Assembly (NCBI GenBank): GCA_016788785.1
Contig: JAEUSM010000016.1
Location: 62,001-126,000 of the forward strand
Direction of reading: 5' to 3'
From: Candidatus Kapaibacterium sp.
Lineage (GTDB): Bacteria > Bacteroidota > Ignavibacteria > Kapaibacteriales > JAEUSM01
DNA: 64,000 nt
Positions 28,080-36,324 of the stretch are shown piece after piece; within the stretch, counting starts at the first letter, position 1, and each line of letters opens with the position of its first letter. The notes beneath the pieces were generated by a model. That model had not been told where the DNA came from. It worked only from the letters and a program-made list of their open reading frames with translations, and ran no database searches. Position numbers and translations under genes: made by a program.

Positions 28080-28112
28080 AAAAAGGTAACCAAATTGGTT
28101 ACCTTTTTTTTT
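28080..28112 (+). terminator. Rho-independent terminator of rpsB-tsf
   Basis: AAAAAGGTAACC pairs with GGTTACCTTTTT around loop AAATT, with a T run. It separates tsf from pyrH and rules out upstream in-frame starts for pyrH. Confidence 0.95.
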
Positions 28113-28133
28113 ACCTTTTATTTCGTTATCTCT

Positions 28134-28859
28134 ATGCAACATCCTCGTTTTAAAAGAATACTACTCAAATTAAGTGGTGAAGCACTTATGGGTAATCAAC
28201 AATATGGTATTGATGCGAAAGTATTGACTGCCTTTGCTCAAGAAGTTGCTGAAATTCACCGTATTGGCGTGCAAATTGGGCTTGTCATTGGTGGTGGGAA
28301 CATTATTCGTGGTGATCAAGCGGCCGCTCAAGGTATTGACAAAGTCTCTGGTGATTATATGGGGATGTTAGCAACCGTCATCAATGCTATTGCGATGCAA
28401 AATGCTTTGGAGCAACAAGGCGTTCCTACCAGATTGCAAACTTCCATTGCTATGGCTCAAATTGCCGAACCGTACATACGCAGACGAGCTATGAGACATT
28501 TGGAAAAAAATCGTGTTGTTATTTTTGGTGCTGGAACTGGTAACCCTTATTTTACAACAGATACAACCGCTGTTCTTCGTGCGATTGAAATTGAATCCGA
28601 AGTTGTCATCAAAGGCACTAAGGTTGACGGTATTTATGATGCTGACCCAGTAAAAGTCCCAACGGCAAAGAGATTTGATAGAGTTTCCTTTGACCATGTC
28701 ATTGAAAACAAACTCTCAGTAATGGATTTTACTGCCATGACACTTTGCCGTGAAAATGGTTTACCAATATTGGTATTCAATATGAACGGTGAAGGAAACC
28801 TCAAAAAACTCATCCTCGGAGACACCTCCATAGCCACCATCGTCGGTAATCTGTCGTAA
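28134..28859 (+). CDS. pyrH: Uridylate kinase (UMP kinase)
   Basis: 241 residues from the ATG at 28134; the open frame to 28095 runs through the tsf terminator. The amino-acid kinase fold is clear: [45 protein letters not shown], and [10 protein letters not shown]. It phosphorylates UMP to UDP in pyrimidine nucleotide synthesis. It has its own transcription unit, with a hairpin terminator 27 bases after the stop. Confidence 0.97.
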   Translation: MQHPRFKRILLKLSGEALMGNQQYGIDAKVLTAFAQEVAEIHRIGVQIGLVIGGGNIIRGDQAAAQGIDKVSGDYMGMLATVINAIAMQNALEQQGVPTRLQTSIAMAQIAEPYIRRRAMRHLEKNRVVIFGAGTGNPYFTTDTTAVLRAIEIESEVVIKGTKVDGIYDADPVKVPTAKRFDRVSFDHVIENKLSVMDFTAMTLCRENGLPILVFNMNGEGNLKKLILGDTSIATIVGNLS

Positions 28860-28885
28860 AATAAAATTTCATAGTCCATTTATTG

Positions 28886-28912
28886 AGACGCCCATATCGG
28901 GCGTCTTTTTTG
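28886..28912 (+). terminator. Terminator of pyrH (repeat-like hairpin)
   Basis: AGACGCCC pairs with GGGCGTCT, loop ATATC, followed by seven T. The hairpin sequence matches dispersed modules at 50699-50726, so the terminator may derive from that repeat family. Confidence 0.85.
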
Positions 28913-28916
28913 TTAG

Positions 28917-29225
28917 GAAGAAGATATTCACTTCTTGAGGGGTGCCGTCTTCGGCGGGGTGGCTTTTAATAAAAAAAACATCACCCTCTCCACTTGTAGG
29001 AGAGGTGTCATTCAGTTAAAATACCACCCCGACCTTCAGGCACCCCTCCTAATTTAGGAGGGGAGTTTTAAACTGCTCCCCTTTGAGGGGAGCTGTCCGA
29101 AGGACTGAGGGGTTTTCTTCACACCCAAGACGCAAAGCATTGCCTCTCTACGAATACGAATGGAAATCTCCCTCTCCCCTTGAGGGAGAGGGTTGGGGTG
29201 AGGGGTAATTCTGAAAAAAAAAACA
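28917..29225. repeat. Mosaic of dispersed palindromic modules
   Basis: No gene was seen here. The region holds several inverted-repeat modules in a row, including CCCCTCCTAATTTAGGAGGG, TGTCCGAAGGACTGAGGGG, GACGCAAAGCATTG and CTCCCCTTGAGGGAGAGGG. A 138-base block (29024-29161) recurs almost unchanged at 30933-31069. Confidence 0.85.
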
Positions 29226-29229
29226 TCAT

Positions 29230-29376
29230 AGGAGCGAGGTCACTTCGAGCGGTGATAGAACATGCGATGCTGCCGATAATGTACGTTCCCCGACAAAAAG
29301 GGCGTACTCACCTGCACCATCACCAAAGACGTCATCACCAATAAAGCCGAACCATTCTACACCTTCAAAAAATAAC
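29230..29376 (+). pseudogene. Duplicated 3' fragment of clpX
   Basis: This is nearly identical to the last ~145 bases of clpX (33909-34054), with about six substitutions and a net two-base loss that shifts the frame. It starts abruptly after a repeat module and has no start or catalytic domain. The copied segment continues through the clpX terminator, and a lipoprotein gene of the same family as the one after clpX follows. Confidence 0.93.
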
Positions 29377-29405
29377 AAAAAAGCCCACGTAAGTGGGCTT
29401 TTTTT
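29377..29405. terminator. Bidirectional terminator (copy of the clpX terminator)
   Basis: GCCCAC/GTGGGC stem, loop GTAA, with A and T runs on either side. It serves the minus-strand lipoprotein gene. Confidence 0.88.
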
Positions 29406-29425
29406 GGGTGTTGATGGTGGTAAAC

Positions 29426-30514
29426 TTAATTAGTATAATTTGTAAGAACTCTTTTTAAAGTTCCATCAAAACTAATTTCATAGAGGTTTCCATAAGGATT
29501 ATCATATTTAAATACACAAACTCCTAAAGTTGAATCAGATAAAAAACAAGCTGACAAACTAGAAAAAAAAGAACAAAAATTGTTAGACAAATCAATTCTG
29601 TTTATGAGTTTGACGTTTCCGTCATCTAAAACAGAATATCTGTAAACAAAGTTGTGACCATTTTCTCCATAAGCAACAAAGACAAAAGATTTAGAATCAC
29701 TTGACCAATGAATTATGCCATCAAATTCTCTAATTTCTAAATCTACTTTAGTATTGTTTATGTAAGACTCTGTACCAATTTGGTAAAAAGCAAACTTACC
29801 ATTTGGACTTAATGAAGAAATTCTATATCCAGGTGGCAAAGTTATATTAGGTATACCTATAGTTTTGGTTCCTTTTTGTAAATGTAATATTGAATTATCA
29901 TTTAAAAAGAAATAGTCATTTCCCGGAGTAGAATTTGGTAACCAACTAATTATACCTACAGCTCCTTGACCTTGAGGAAGATTTCGAACAGGAAACAATT
30001 TATTGTCAATAGTAATTTCCACTTCCTCAACTTCACCACTTATAGGATCGAATATTGCCCAATACGCATAATCTTTAACTTCTTCATTAGAATTAGTTGG
30101 ATCACCTGAATACATAGGACTAAAAAACTTGTCCTTATTGTATGGACATGAGTTAAAAGTTGTATTGCTTGGTAATATTCGCCAAGTACTTCTTTTATTA
30201 TCCCAAAATTTGTTAGCCATTGTAATTTCAATATTTGAACCCCTATCAATCATAACAAATCCACCCATTGACATTCCTTTAGAAATAAATACTTTACTTC
30301 TATCGGAATTGAAAGATATAAAATCTATTGGCACAAACCAAATATCTGGACTCTTATTAATACAAGAATCATGATTAATCCAATAATCCTTTATTGTATC
30401 TTTAGGTTCTATTGGGTTGTGATTTATTGGACTTTTATCTTCACAACCCAATAACAAAATCATTAAAGTTGTAAAAATAGTAGATCTAATTAGCAAATTA
30501 TTTAAATTTTTCAT
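29426..30514 (-). CDS. Lipoprotein, paralog of the clpX-adjacent lipoproteins
   Basis: 362 residues from the Met at 30514, which gives a normal lipoprotein signal (IFTTLMILLLGCED); a Met ten codons earlier is less likely. The segment PIEPKDTIKDYW matches PVEPKDTIKY and IKEPKDTVTY of the two lipoproteins at 34097 and 35172. The body has propeller-like repeats (SLSPNGKFAFYQIG, HWSSDSKSFVFVAYG) and ends in a strand (EISFDGTLKRVLTN) matching their EITIDGKYVRQLTF. It is probably an envelope beta-propeller. The function is unknown. Confidence 0.75.
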   Translation of the reverse strand: MKNLNNLLIRSTIFTTLMILLLGCEDKSPINHNPIEPKDTIKDYWINHDSCINKSPDIWFVPIDFISFNSDRSKVFISKGMSMGGFVMIDRGSNIEITMANKFWDNKRSTWRILPSNTTFNSCPYNKDKFFSPMYSGDPTNSNEEVKDYAYWAIFDPISGEVEEVEITIDNKLFPVRNLPQGQGAVGIISWLPNSTPGNDYFFLNDNSILHLQKGTKTIGIPNITLPPGYRISSLSPNGKFAFYQIGTESYINNTKVDLEIREFDGIIHWSSDSKSFVFVAYGENGHNFVYRYSVLDDGNVKLINRIDLSNNFCSFFSSLSACFLSDSTLGVCVFKYDNPYGNLYEISFDGTLKRVLTNYTN

Positions 30515-30660
30515 TTTGCTATTTTCTCGTTTTTTGGCATACATAACTATTCAATACATCAGTAGCTTTATCATCTAAAAAGTAAAGTTACAACAAAGGA
30601 TTCAATATTCCTAATTATTTCTATATTTTTTTGATAGTAAGAGAAAATAATATGGAATTT

Positions 30661-31069
30661 GTTTTTTGATGTCCCCCTCACCCCAACCCACTCCCTCGTA
30701 GAGGAGAGGGAGATTGATTGCTTATGCCCACTCACCCCCACTTCGACTACGCTCAGTGACCGTTATCCCTCGTAGGGGAGAGGGAGATGTGTAGTAATGA
30801 CCTCATCACTCTCACTTCGGCTCCGCTCTGTGGCCGTTATCCCTCGTAAGGGAGAGGGAATAAGTTGGTATGTTTTGGTAAGGATTCCACCCCGTCACTT
30901 CGTGCCACCCCTCAAGAGGGGAACCCAGAAAGCCACCCCGACCTTCGGTCACCCCTCCTAATTTAGGAAGGGAGTTTTAAACTGCACCCTTTGAGGGGAG
31001 CTGTCCGAAGGACTGAGGGGTTATCTTCTATGCTGAGACGCAAAGCATTGCGTCTCTACGAATATGAAT
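30661..31069. repeat. Mosaic of dispersed palindromic modules
   Basis: No gene was seen in this ~410-base stretch. It contains repeated CTCCCTCGTAGGGGAGAGGG modules, CACTTCGACTACGCTCAGTG, CACTTCGTGCCACCCCTCAA and a near-copy (30933-31069) of 29024-29161. The two copies flank the clpX fragment and lipoprotein gene as direct repeats. Confidence 0.88.
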
Positions 31070-31078
31070 ATTTTATTT

Positions 31079-31579
31079 CTAAAACCTTACTGTAAACCTA
31101 AAGCCAATATCATTCGAACCCATATACGGTAATATGGTTAGTTTCGAATTGTCGCTGACGGTGAAGTCGAAAAGATGGGCGTCGGTGTAGGCGTCGATTG
31201 CTCCTACGCCATAGATGAGAAGCGTGAAAAATGCGAACAAATCGCGTTGGTTACGGCTGTTTTCTTTTTGCTGAAGCAAAATTGATTTGGCGAATTGATT
31301 TGTCGTTGTGTCAAATTCACGTTGTCGTGTAGTGAATTGGTTGTGCTGATAGATGACATTCGTGATGGTAAAGGCGGTTGCTCCCAAAAACAATGGTGCT
31401 TTCCAATATCGTTCTACGTACCACTGTCCCCAACCCGGAAAGGCAATCGAACGAACGATTGCCCCTGTCGGTGATTTGGTCATTGTGAATGGTTTTTTCT
31501 CTGTTGTACTGTCACTTGGCTCTTGGCTCAAAAGCGACAGTGGGAGAACGAACCATAGTAGGTAGAACAACGTTTTCAT
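31079..31579 (-). CDS. DUF5683 family membrane protein
   Basis: 166 residues with a signal peptide (LFYLLWFVLPLSLLSQ). The DUF5683 hallmark is seen in RSIAFPGWGQWYVERYWKAP, followed by two hydrophobic segments (PLFLGATAFTITNVIY and LFAFFTLLIYGVGAID). The function is unknown. Its ATG overlaps the ridA stop codon by one base (TAATG), so the two are translated together. Confidence 0.85.
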   Translation of the reverse strand: MKTLFYLLWFVLPLSLLSQEPSDSTTEKKPFTMTKSPTGAIVRSIAFPGWGQWYVERYWKAPLFLGATAFTITNVIYQHNQFTTRQREFDTTTNQFAKSILLQQKENSRNQRDLFAFFTLLIYGVGAIDAYTDAHLFDFTVSDNSKLTILPYMGSNDIGFRFTVRF

Positions 31580-31956
31580 TAGATAACAGCGATTGCTTCG
31601 ATTTCGATGAGAACATCTTTCGGTAAACGCGATACTTGAATGGTTGTTCTTGCAGGTGGATTTTCCGTAAAATACTCTGCATATACCGAATTAAACTCAC
31701 CAAAATGGTTCATATCTTTTAAATAAACCGTTGTTTTCACGACGTTTTTTGCTGTTGCATTTGCTTCTTTGAGAATTGCATCAATGTTTTTCAGAACTTG
31801 TGCTGTTTGTTCTTTGATACCACCCTCAACAACTTCACCAGTTGGAAGAAGTGGAATTGAACCTGACAGAAAAATGAATGTTCCTGAAGTTTGAACAGCT
31901 TGGACATACGGTCCTATTGGTTGTGGTGCGTTTTGCGAATTGATTGTGTTTCTCAT
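31579..31956 (-). CDS. ridA: RidA family reactive-intermediate deaminase
   Basis: 125 residues from the Met at 31956; a longer frame to 32028 adds a non-family extension. Signatures are [44 protein letters not shown] and the C-terminal [20 protein letters not shown]. The conserved Arg in PART binds the carboxylate. RidA hydrolyses 2-aminoacrylate and similar enamine/imine intermediates to ammonia and keto acids. It is divergent from clpP. Confidence 0.95.
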   Translation of the reverse strand: MRNTINSQNAPQPIGPYVQAVQTSGTFIFLSGSIPLLPTGEVVEGGIKEQTAQVLKNIDAILKEANATAKNVVKTTVYLKDMNHFGEFNSVYAEYFTENPPARTTIQVSRLPKDVLIEIEAIAVI

Positions 31957-32086
31957 GTTTTTGTTGGTATTTGTTGCTAAAAACCATAGTAACAACCAAT
32001 CTCGGTTTTTATTGGACAATGGAAACAATTCTGTCTACTACGTAAACGTCAATGTTAACGATTTTTTTACTAATTGAAATAGCACT

Positions 32087-32725
32087 ATGCAAAATTCTTA
32101 TTTGGTTCCAATGGTTGTGGAACAAACTTCTCGTGGCGAACGCTCCTACGATATTTACTCGCGTTTGCTCAAAGAACGTATCATTTTTCTTGGTACTCCC
32201 ATCGATGATGGTGTAGCGTCATTGGTTGTCGCTCAATTACTCTTTTTGCAATCCGAAGATCCGAAAAAAGATATTCATTTGTATATCAATTCACCGGGTG
32301 GATCAGTTTCTGCAGGGTTTGCAATTTACGATACAATGCAGTTTATTTCTCCTGATGTATCCACTATTTGCGTTGGTATGGCAGCGTCAATGGCACAAGT
32401 TCTTTTGTGTGCAGGTGCCAAAGGAAAACGTTTTGCGTTACCGCATTCAAAAATTATGATGCACCAACCTCTTGGTGGTACCCAAGGTCAATCGTCTGAC
32501 ATCGAGATTTACACTCGTGAGATGATTCGAACTCGTGATAGTTTGTATAGCATCATTTCTCAACACTCTGGCAAAGATATCGAAACGATTCAAAAAGATG
32601 CTGACCGTGATAACTATATGTCTGCTCAACAAGCGATGGACTATGGTTTGATTGATACTATTTTTGATACGTCCAAAAAAGCGTCAAAAAATGGTGATGC
32701 CAAAGCTGAGGAAAAGAAAGACTAA
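32087..32725 (+). CDS. clpP: ATP-dependent Clp protease proteolytic subunit
   Basis: 212 residues. The catalytic triad is Ser101 (GMAASMAQ), His126 (MMHQPLGG) and Asp175 (ADRDNYMS), at the standard spacing. It forms the tetradecameric chamber that degrades proteins fed by ClpX. clpX follows with only two bases between, so they form an operon. Confidence 0.98.
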   Translation: MQNSYLVPMVVEQTSRGERSYDIYSRLLKERIIFLGTPIDDGVASLVVAQLLFLQSEDPKKDIHLYINSPGGSVSAGFAIYDTMQFISPDVSTICVGMAASMAQVLLCAGAKGKRFALPHSKIMMHQPLGGTQGQSSDIEIYTREMIRTRDSLYSIISQHSGKDIETIQKDADRDNYMSAQQAMDYGLIDTIFDTSKKASKNGDAKAEEKKD

Positions 32726-32727
32726 GA

Positions 32728-34056
32728 ATGCCGAAAACATCCTCAAAAACATTGCAATGCTCTTTTTGCGGTCGCAATGATGAAGAAACCGATATGATGA
32801 TTGCAGGGAACGACTGTTATATCTGCAATCATTGTGTCGAATCCGCTACCTTGATGCTACAAAAGCAAGGTATTGACCAACCAGTACTTGATGCTGCAAT
32901 TCGTTCTATTTTAGAAACACAAGGAATGAACAAACGCTCAGCTAATGGTAGTCAATATGGCAAAGCATCGTCGAATATTCCTGCTTTGACTTCTCTTCCA
33001 ACTCCGTCGGAAATGAAGGCGAAATTGGATCAATATGTCATTGGTCAAGATACTGCAAAACGAATTATCTCCGTTGCGGTGTATAATCACTACAAACGAT
33101 TGCAACACAATTTCAATTCGAAGCTCAAAGATGATGAGATAGAAATTGAAAAGAGCAATATTTTGCTCATTGGTCCAACTGGAACTGGGAAAACGCTTAT
33201 TGCCCAAACCCTTGCGAGAATACTCAATGTTCCGTTTGCCATTGCTGATGCGACAACAGTTACGGAAGCTGGGTATGTGGGTGATGATGTCGAAACTGTC
33301 CTACTCAATTTGTATCAAAATGCTGATTTTGATGTGGATAGAGCATCGATGGGTATTGTGTATATCGATGAGATAGACAAAATCGCACGTAAATCTGAAT
33401 CGACTTCCATTACTCGAGATGTATCTGGCGAAGGTGTGCAACAAGCGTTGCTGAAAATATTGGAAGGAACTGTCGCAGGTATACCGCCAAAAGGTGGACG
33501 CAAACACCCTGACCAACCACTCATTCAATTGAACACAAAAAATGTATTGTTTATTTGTGGTGGTGCATTCGACGGTATAGAAAAAATCATCGAAAAACGG
33601 AAACGTACTGTTTCCATTGGTTTTACGGCTGAAACACAAGATTCCATCAAACAATCAGTGGAATTGCTTTTGGATACCGAACCAGATGATTTGGTGAAAT
33701 ACGGATTTATCCCTGAGTTGGTGGGGCGTATACCGGTTATTTCCCCACTCCATGCACTCACCGACGAAGCATTATTGGAAATACTCACAAAACCAAAAAA
33801 CGCCATCGTCAAACAATACCAAAAGCTCTTCGAATACGAAGGAGTTGACTTATCCTTCACCCCAGATGCTTTGGAGGCAATCGTACAAATTGCCAAAAAA
33901 CGCAATACAGGAGCGAGGTCACTTCGAGCGGTGATAGAACATGCGATGCTGCCGATAATGTACGATGTCCCCGACAAAAAGGGCGTACTTACCTGCACCA
34001 TCACCAAGGACGTTATCACCGAAAAAGCCGAACCATCCTACACCTTCAAAAAATAA
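32728..34056 (+). CDS. clpX: ATP-dependent Clp protease ATP-binding subunit ClpX
   Basis: 442 residues. The N-terminal zinc-binding domain has [10 protein letters not shown] and CYICNHCVE. The AAA+ core has Walker A GPTGTGKT at residues 149-156, Walker [10 protein letters not shown], the GYVGDDVE pore-loop region, and sensor-2 [10 protein letters not shown]. It unfolds substrates and threads them into ClpP. Its last ~145 bases and terminator are duplicated at 29230-29405. Confidence 0.98.
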   Translation: MPKTSSKTLQCSFCGRNDEETDMMIAGNDCYICNHCVESATLMLQKQGIDQPVLDAAIRSILETQGMNKRSANGSQYGKASSNIPALTSLPTPSEMKAKLDQYVIGQDTAKRIISVAVYNHYKRLQHNFNSKLKDDEIEIEKSNILLIGPTGTGKTLIAQTLARILNVPFAIADATTVTEAGYVGDDVETVLLNLYQNADFDVDRASMGIVYIDEIDKIARKSESTSITRDVSGEGVQQALLKILEGTVAGIPPKGGRKHPDQPLIQLNTKNVLFICGGAFDGIEKIIEKRKRTVSIGFTAETQDSIKQSVELLLDTEPDDLVKYGFIPELVGRIPVISPLHALTDEALLEILTKPKNAIVKQYQKLFEYEGVDLSFTPDALEAIVQIAKKRNTGARSLRAVIEHAMLPIMYDVPDKKGVLTCTITKDVITEKAEPSYTFKK

Positions 34057-34085
34057 AAAAAGCCCACATACGTGGGCTTTTTTTT
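34055..34085. terminator. Bidirectional terminator between clpX and lipoprotein gene
   Basis: GCCCAC/GTGGGC stem, loop ATAC, seven A before and eight T after. Confidence 0.92.
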
Positions 34086-34096
34086 ACGAATTAAAT

Positions 34097-35167
34097 CTAC
34101 TTCACAAAAGTTAGCTGTCTCACATACTTACCGTCGATGGTGATTTCGTGGAGATTTGCTATATCTCCGTTATGGTCTCGCATGGAAACTGCTAATGTTG
34201 TTGGTGAAAGGAATGCAAGTTGTCGGTGGTTCTCACTTCCATATACATATTTGCAGAATTGTTTCCTTGCATTAATCATGTACTTGTAAGTAAATGACGA
34301 AGTAAACGGATTAGACTCTTGTAAATCAAAAATATAGGTATTTGTAAATCCTTGTATAGCCAAATATCTGCTGTCTGGGGACCAAGCCATCGAAAAAGTA
34401 TGACTATTGACTTCCAAATTTTTTACGCGAATACCATTTATGGTATAATAGTCGTAGTTCAGATTGTAATCTCTGTATTTTCTTAAGGTATATTTTTTAT
34501 CTGGGCTTATAGAAATACTTTGTACATTCTCAGTTGAAACATTTACAAACCTATCTTCTTGAACTATATATTCTCCTAAAGTATCCAGAGAATGTAATCT
34601 ATCCGTCAAAGTTGCATTATCAAAAGTCCAATTAGTAAATCCACCTCCACCTTGATATTCTACACCGTATTTACCCCATGTTGAAGGAGTAACTTCTACA
34701 AACTCTTTAGATATAATATCAACTATAAAATAGGTTTGTCCACCAACAATTTTACCCTTGCTGTTTTTATGATAACCACTACACCCTAGTAGAATTTTTG
34801 AATTATCTTTAGGTGAAAAACATACTATATAGCCAAAGTCTATATTATACTCTTTTGGTATAATTTCAAATGGATTAATATTTATAATTTGTAAAGATTT
34901 AGTATTTAGCAAAGTTCTATGTGCAATTACAAGTAAGTCTCCATTAACGGATGTTCCAAGTGCGTCATGAATAAAGTTTGGTAAATTCTTATTTTTTGGC
35001 AGTGGACATTCATTTTCATCATCAAATGGAACACCATCAGGGCATGTAGGACAAATGTATTTAATTGTATCTTTTGGCTCTACAGGGTCTGGTTGATTAT
35101 TATGTTCATTACAGGATGTAACGAACATAAATATTAGAATAAGATTTAATAATAGAAATGTTTTCAT
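34097..35167 (-). CDS. Lipoprotein, propeller-like, family member 2
   Basis: 356 residues. The signal LLLNLILIFMFVTSCNE has the lipid Cys in TSC. A short Cys motif follows (CPTCPDGVPFDDENECPLP), then a beta-rich body (SISPDKKYTLRKYRD, MAWSPDSRYLAIQGF) ending EITIDGKYVRQLTFVK. It is closely related to the next upstream gene (35172) and more distantly to 29426. It lies four bases after that gene, in an operon headed by the T9SS protease. The function is unknown. The CPxCP segment is odd for an exported lipoprotein and could hold a disulphide. Confidence 0.78.
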   Translation of the reverse strand: MKTFLLLNLILIFMFVTSCNEHNNQPDPVEPKDTIKYICPTCPDGVPFDDENECPLPKNKNLPNFIHDALGTSVNGDLLVIAHRTLLNTKSLQIININPFEIIPKEYNIDFGYIVCFSPKDNSKILLGCSGYHKNSKGKIVGGQTYFIVDIISKEFVEVTPSTWGKYGVEYQGGGGFTNWTFDNATLTDRLHSLDTLGEYIVQEDRFVNVSTENVQSISISPDKKYTLRKYRDYNLNYDYYTINGIRVKNLEVNSHTFSMAWSPDSRYLAIQGFTNTYIFDLQESNPFTSSFTYKYMINARKQFCKYVYGSENHRQLAFLSPTTLAVSMRDHNGDIANLHEITIDGKYVRQLTFVK

Positions 35168-35171
35168 AAGA

Positions 35172-36320
35172 TTACTTTACAAAAGTTAACTGTTTCACAT
35201 ACTTACCATCTAAAGTAATCTCATGTATATATGCATAGTTTGAATTATGATCTTGCATAGCAATTGCCAAATTATTTGAAGGCAAAAATGTGATATTTCT
35301 ATAGATATCATCCCAAATATATTTGCAGAATTGTTTTCTAGGTATAATTTTATTTACAAGAGAATAATTTACTGGACCACTTAAAGGTGGTTTATTTTCA
35401 TCTAATAGTTTGTATACCCAAATTCCCGAAAATTCTTCAAGCTCATAATTTGAACCAAAAGTTTTAGAATATATTGATCCAGTTATGGCCATATATTTAG
35501 AATCGTTAGACCAAGAAACACCAGTAATTTTTTCAATAGTAGAATCTATTGCAATTTGTTGAGTATTTATGTATAAATGTTGCGTATTTAAATCAGGAAA
35601 TTGATATCTAATTTCAACTGTGAAATTCGCATTAGGACTTTTCGAAATTATTTTTCCCGGATAACCAGAAGGAATAATAAATCGGTCTGCTTTGATATAG
35701 TAACTACCCCAATCATCACTAAATTCTAATGAGGTGGCATTTCCAGAATGCCCAATCCACGAAACTATTGAACCTTTCTCCCAACCTAAATTTCCTGCTT
35801 TACCAAATAAAGAAGGCGATATTTTTTCAACAGATTTATCAATAAAATCAATTATAAAAATTCCTCGACCTTTAACTATAATTCCAGATTCATCCGGTAA
35901 ATTCGTTTCTGTTGTCATTAAAACTTTAGTATTTTCAAGAGGGCTAAAAGCAATTAAACTCGCATCAACATTCGAAGCACCAAATTCAAGAGGTATAACT
36001 TCGCTTGGTAACAAAGAATAAATTTGTTTTGAGAATAAATTCATTACCCTAGTACTATCAATTATAATATAATCACCCTTAAAGGAAGTAGCCACTGCAA
36101 ATTGATTAAACTCTCTAAGATTTCTCCATTGGTAATTGTTGAGATTATATGGTAAAGGACATTCTTCAACGCTATCAAATGGTACACCATTAGGACAACT
36201 AGGACACTTATATGTTACAGTATCTTTTGGTTCTTTAATATCTGGTTGATTACCTTGGTCGTTACACGAAGTAACGACCATAAGTAATAGAAAAAGACTT
36301 GAATAGTTTATGGTTTTCAT
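35172..36320 (-). CDS. Lipoprotein, propeller-like, family member 3
   Basis: 382 residues. Signal YSSLFLLLMVVTSCND, then CPSCPNGVPFDSVEECPLP and a beta-rich body with GVSWSNDSKYMAITG, ending EITLDGKYVKQLTFVK. It shares these blocks with 34097, so the pair is a tandem duplication. It starts four bases after the protease gene, making a tight three-gene operon. It may be a surface partner or immunity-like companion of the protease; that is inference only. Confidence 0.78.
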   Translation of the reverse strand: MKTINYSSLFLLLMVVTSCNDQGNQPDIKEPKDTVTYKCPSCPNGVPFDSVEECPLPYNLNNYQWRNLREFNQFAVATSFKGDYIIIDSTRVMNLFSKQIYSLLPSEVIPLEFGASNVDASLIAFSPLENTKVLMTTETNLPDESGIIVKGRGIFIIDFIDKSVEKISPSLFGKAGNLGWEKGSIVSWIGHSGNATSLEFSDDWGSYYIKADRFIIPSGYPGKIISKSPNANFTVEIRYQFPDLNTQHLYINTQQIAIDSTIEKITGVSWSNDSKYMAITGSIYSKTFGSNYELEEFSGIWVYKLLDENKPPLSGPVNYSLVNKIIPRKQFCKYIWDDIYRNITFLPSNNLAIAMQDHNSNYAYIHEITLDGKYVKQLTFVK

Positions 36321-36324
36321 AATA

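Noticed and set aside
28095-28133. Upstream start for pyrH
   Set aside because: The extension is encoded by the tsf terminator hairpin and T run.
29230-29376. Real clpX paralog
   Set aside because: Only the last ~145 bases are present, with a frame shift and no ATPase core.
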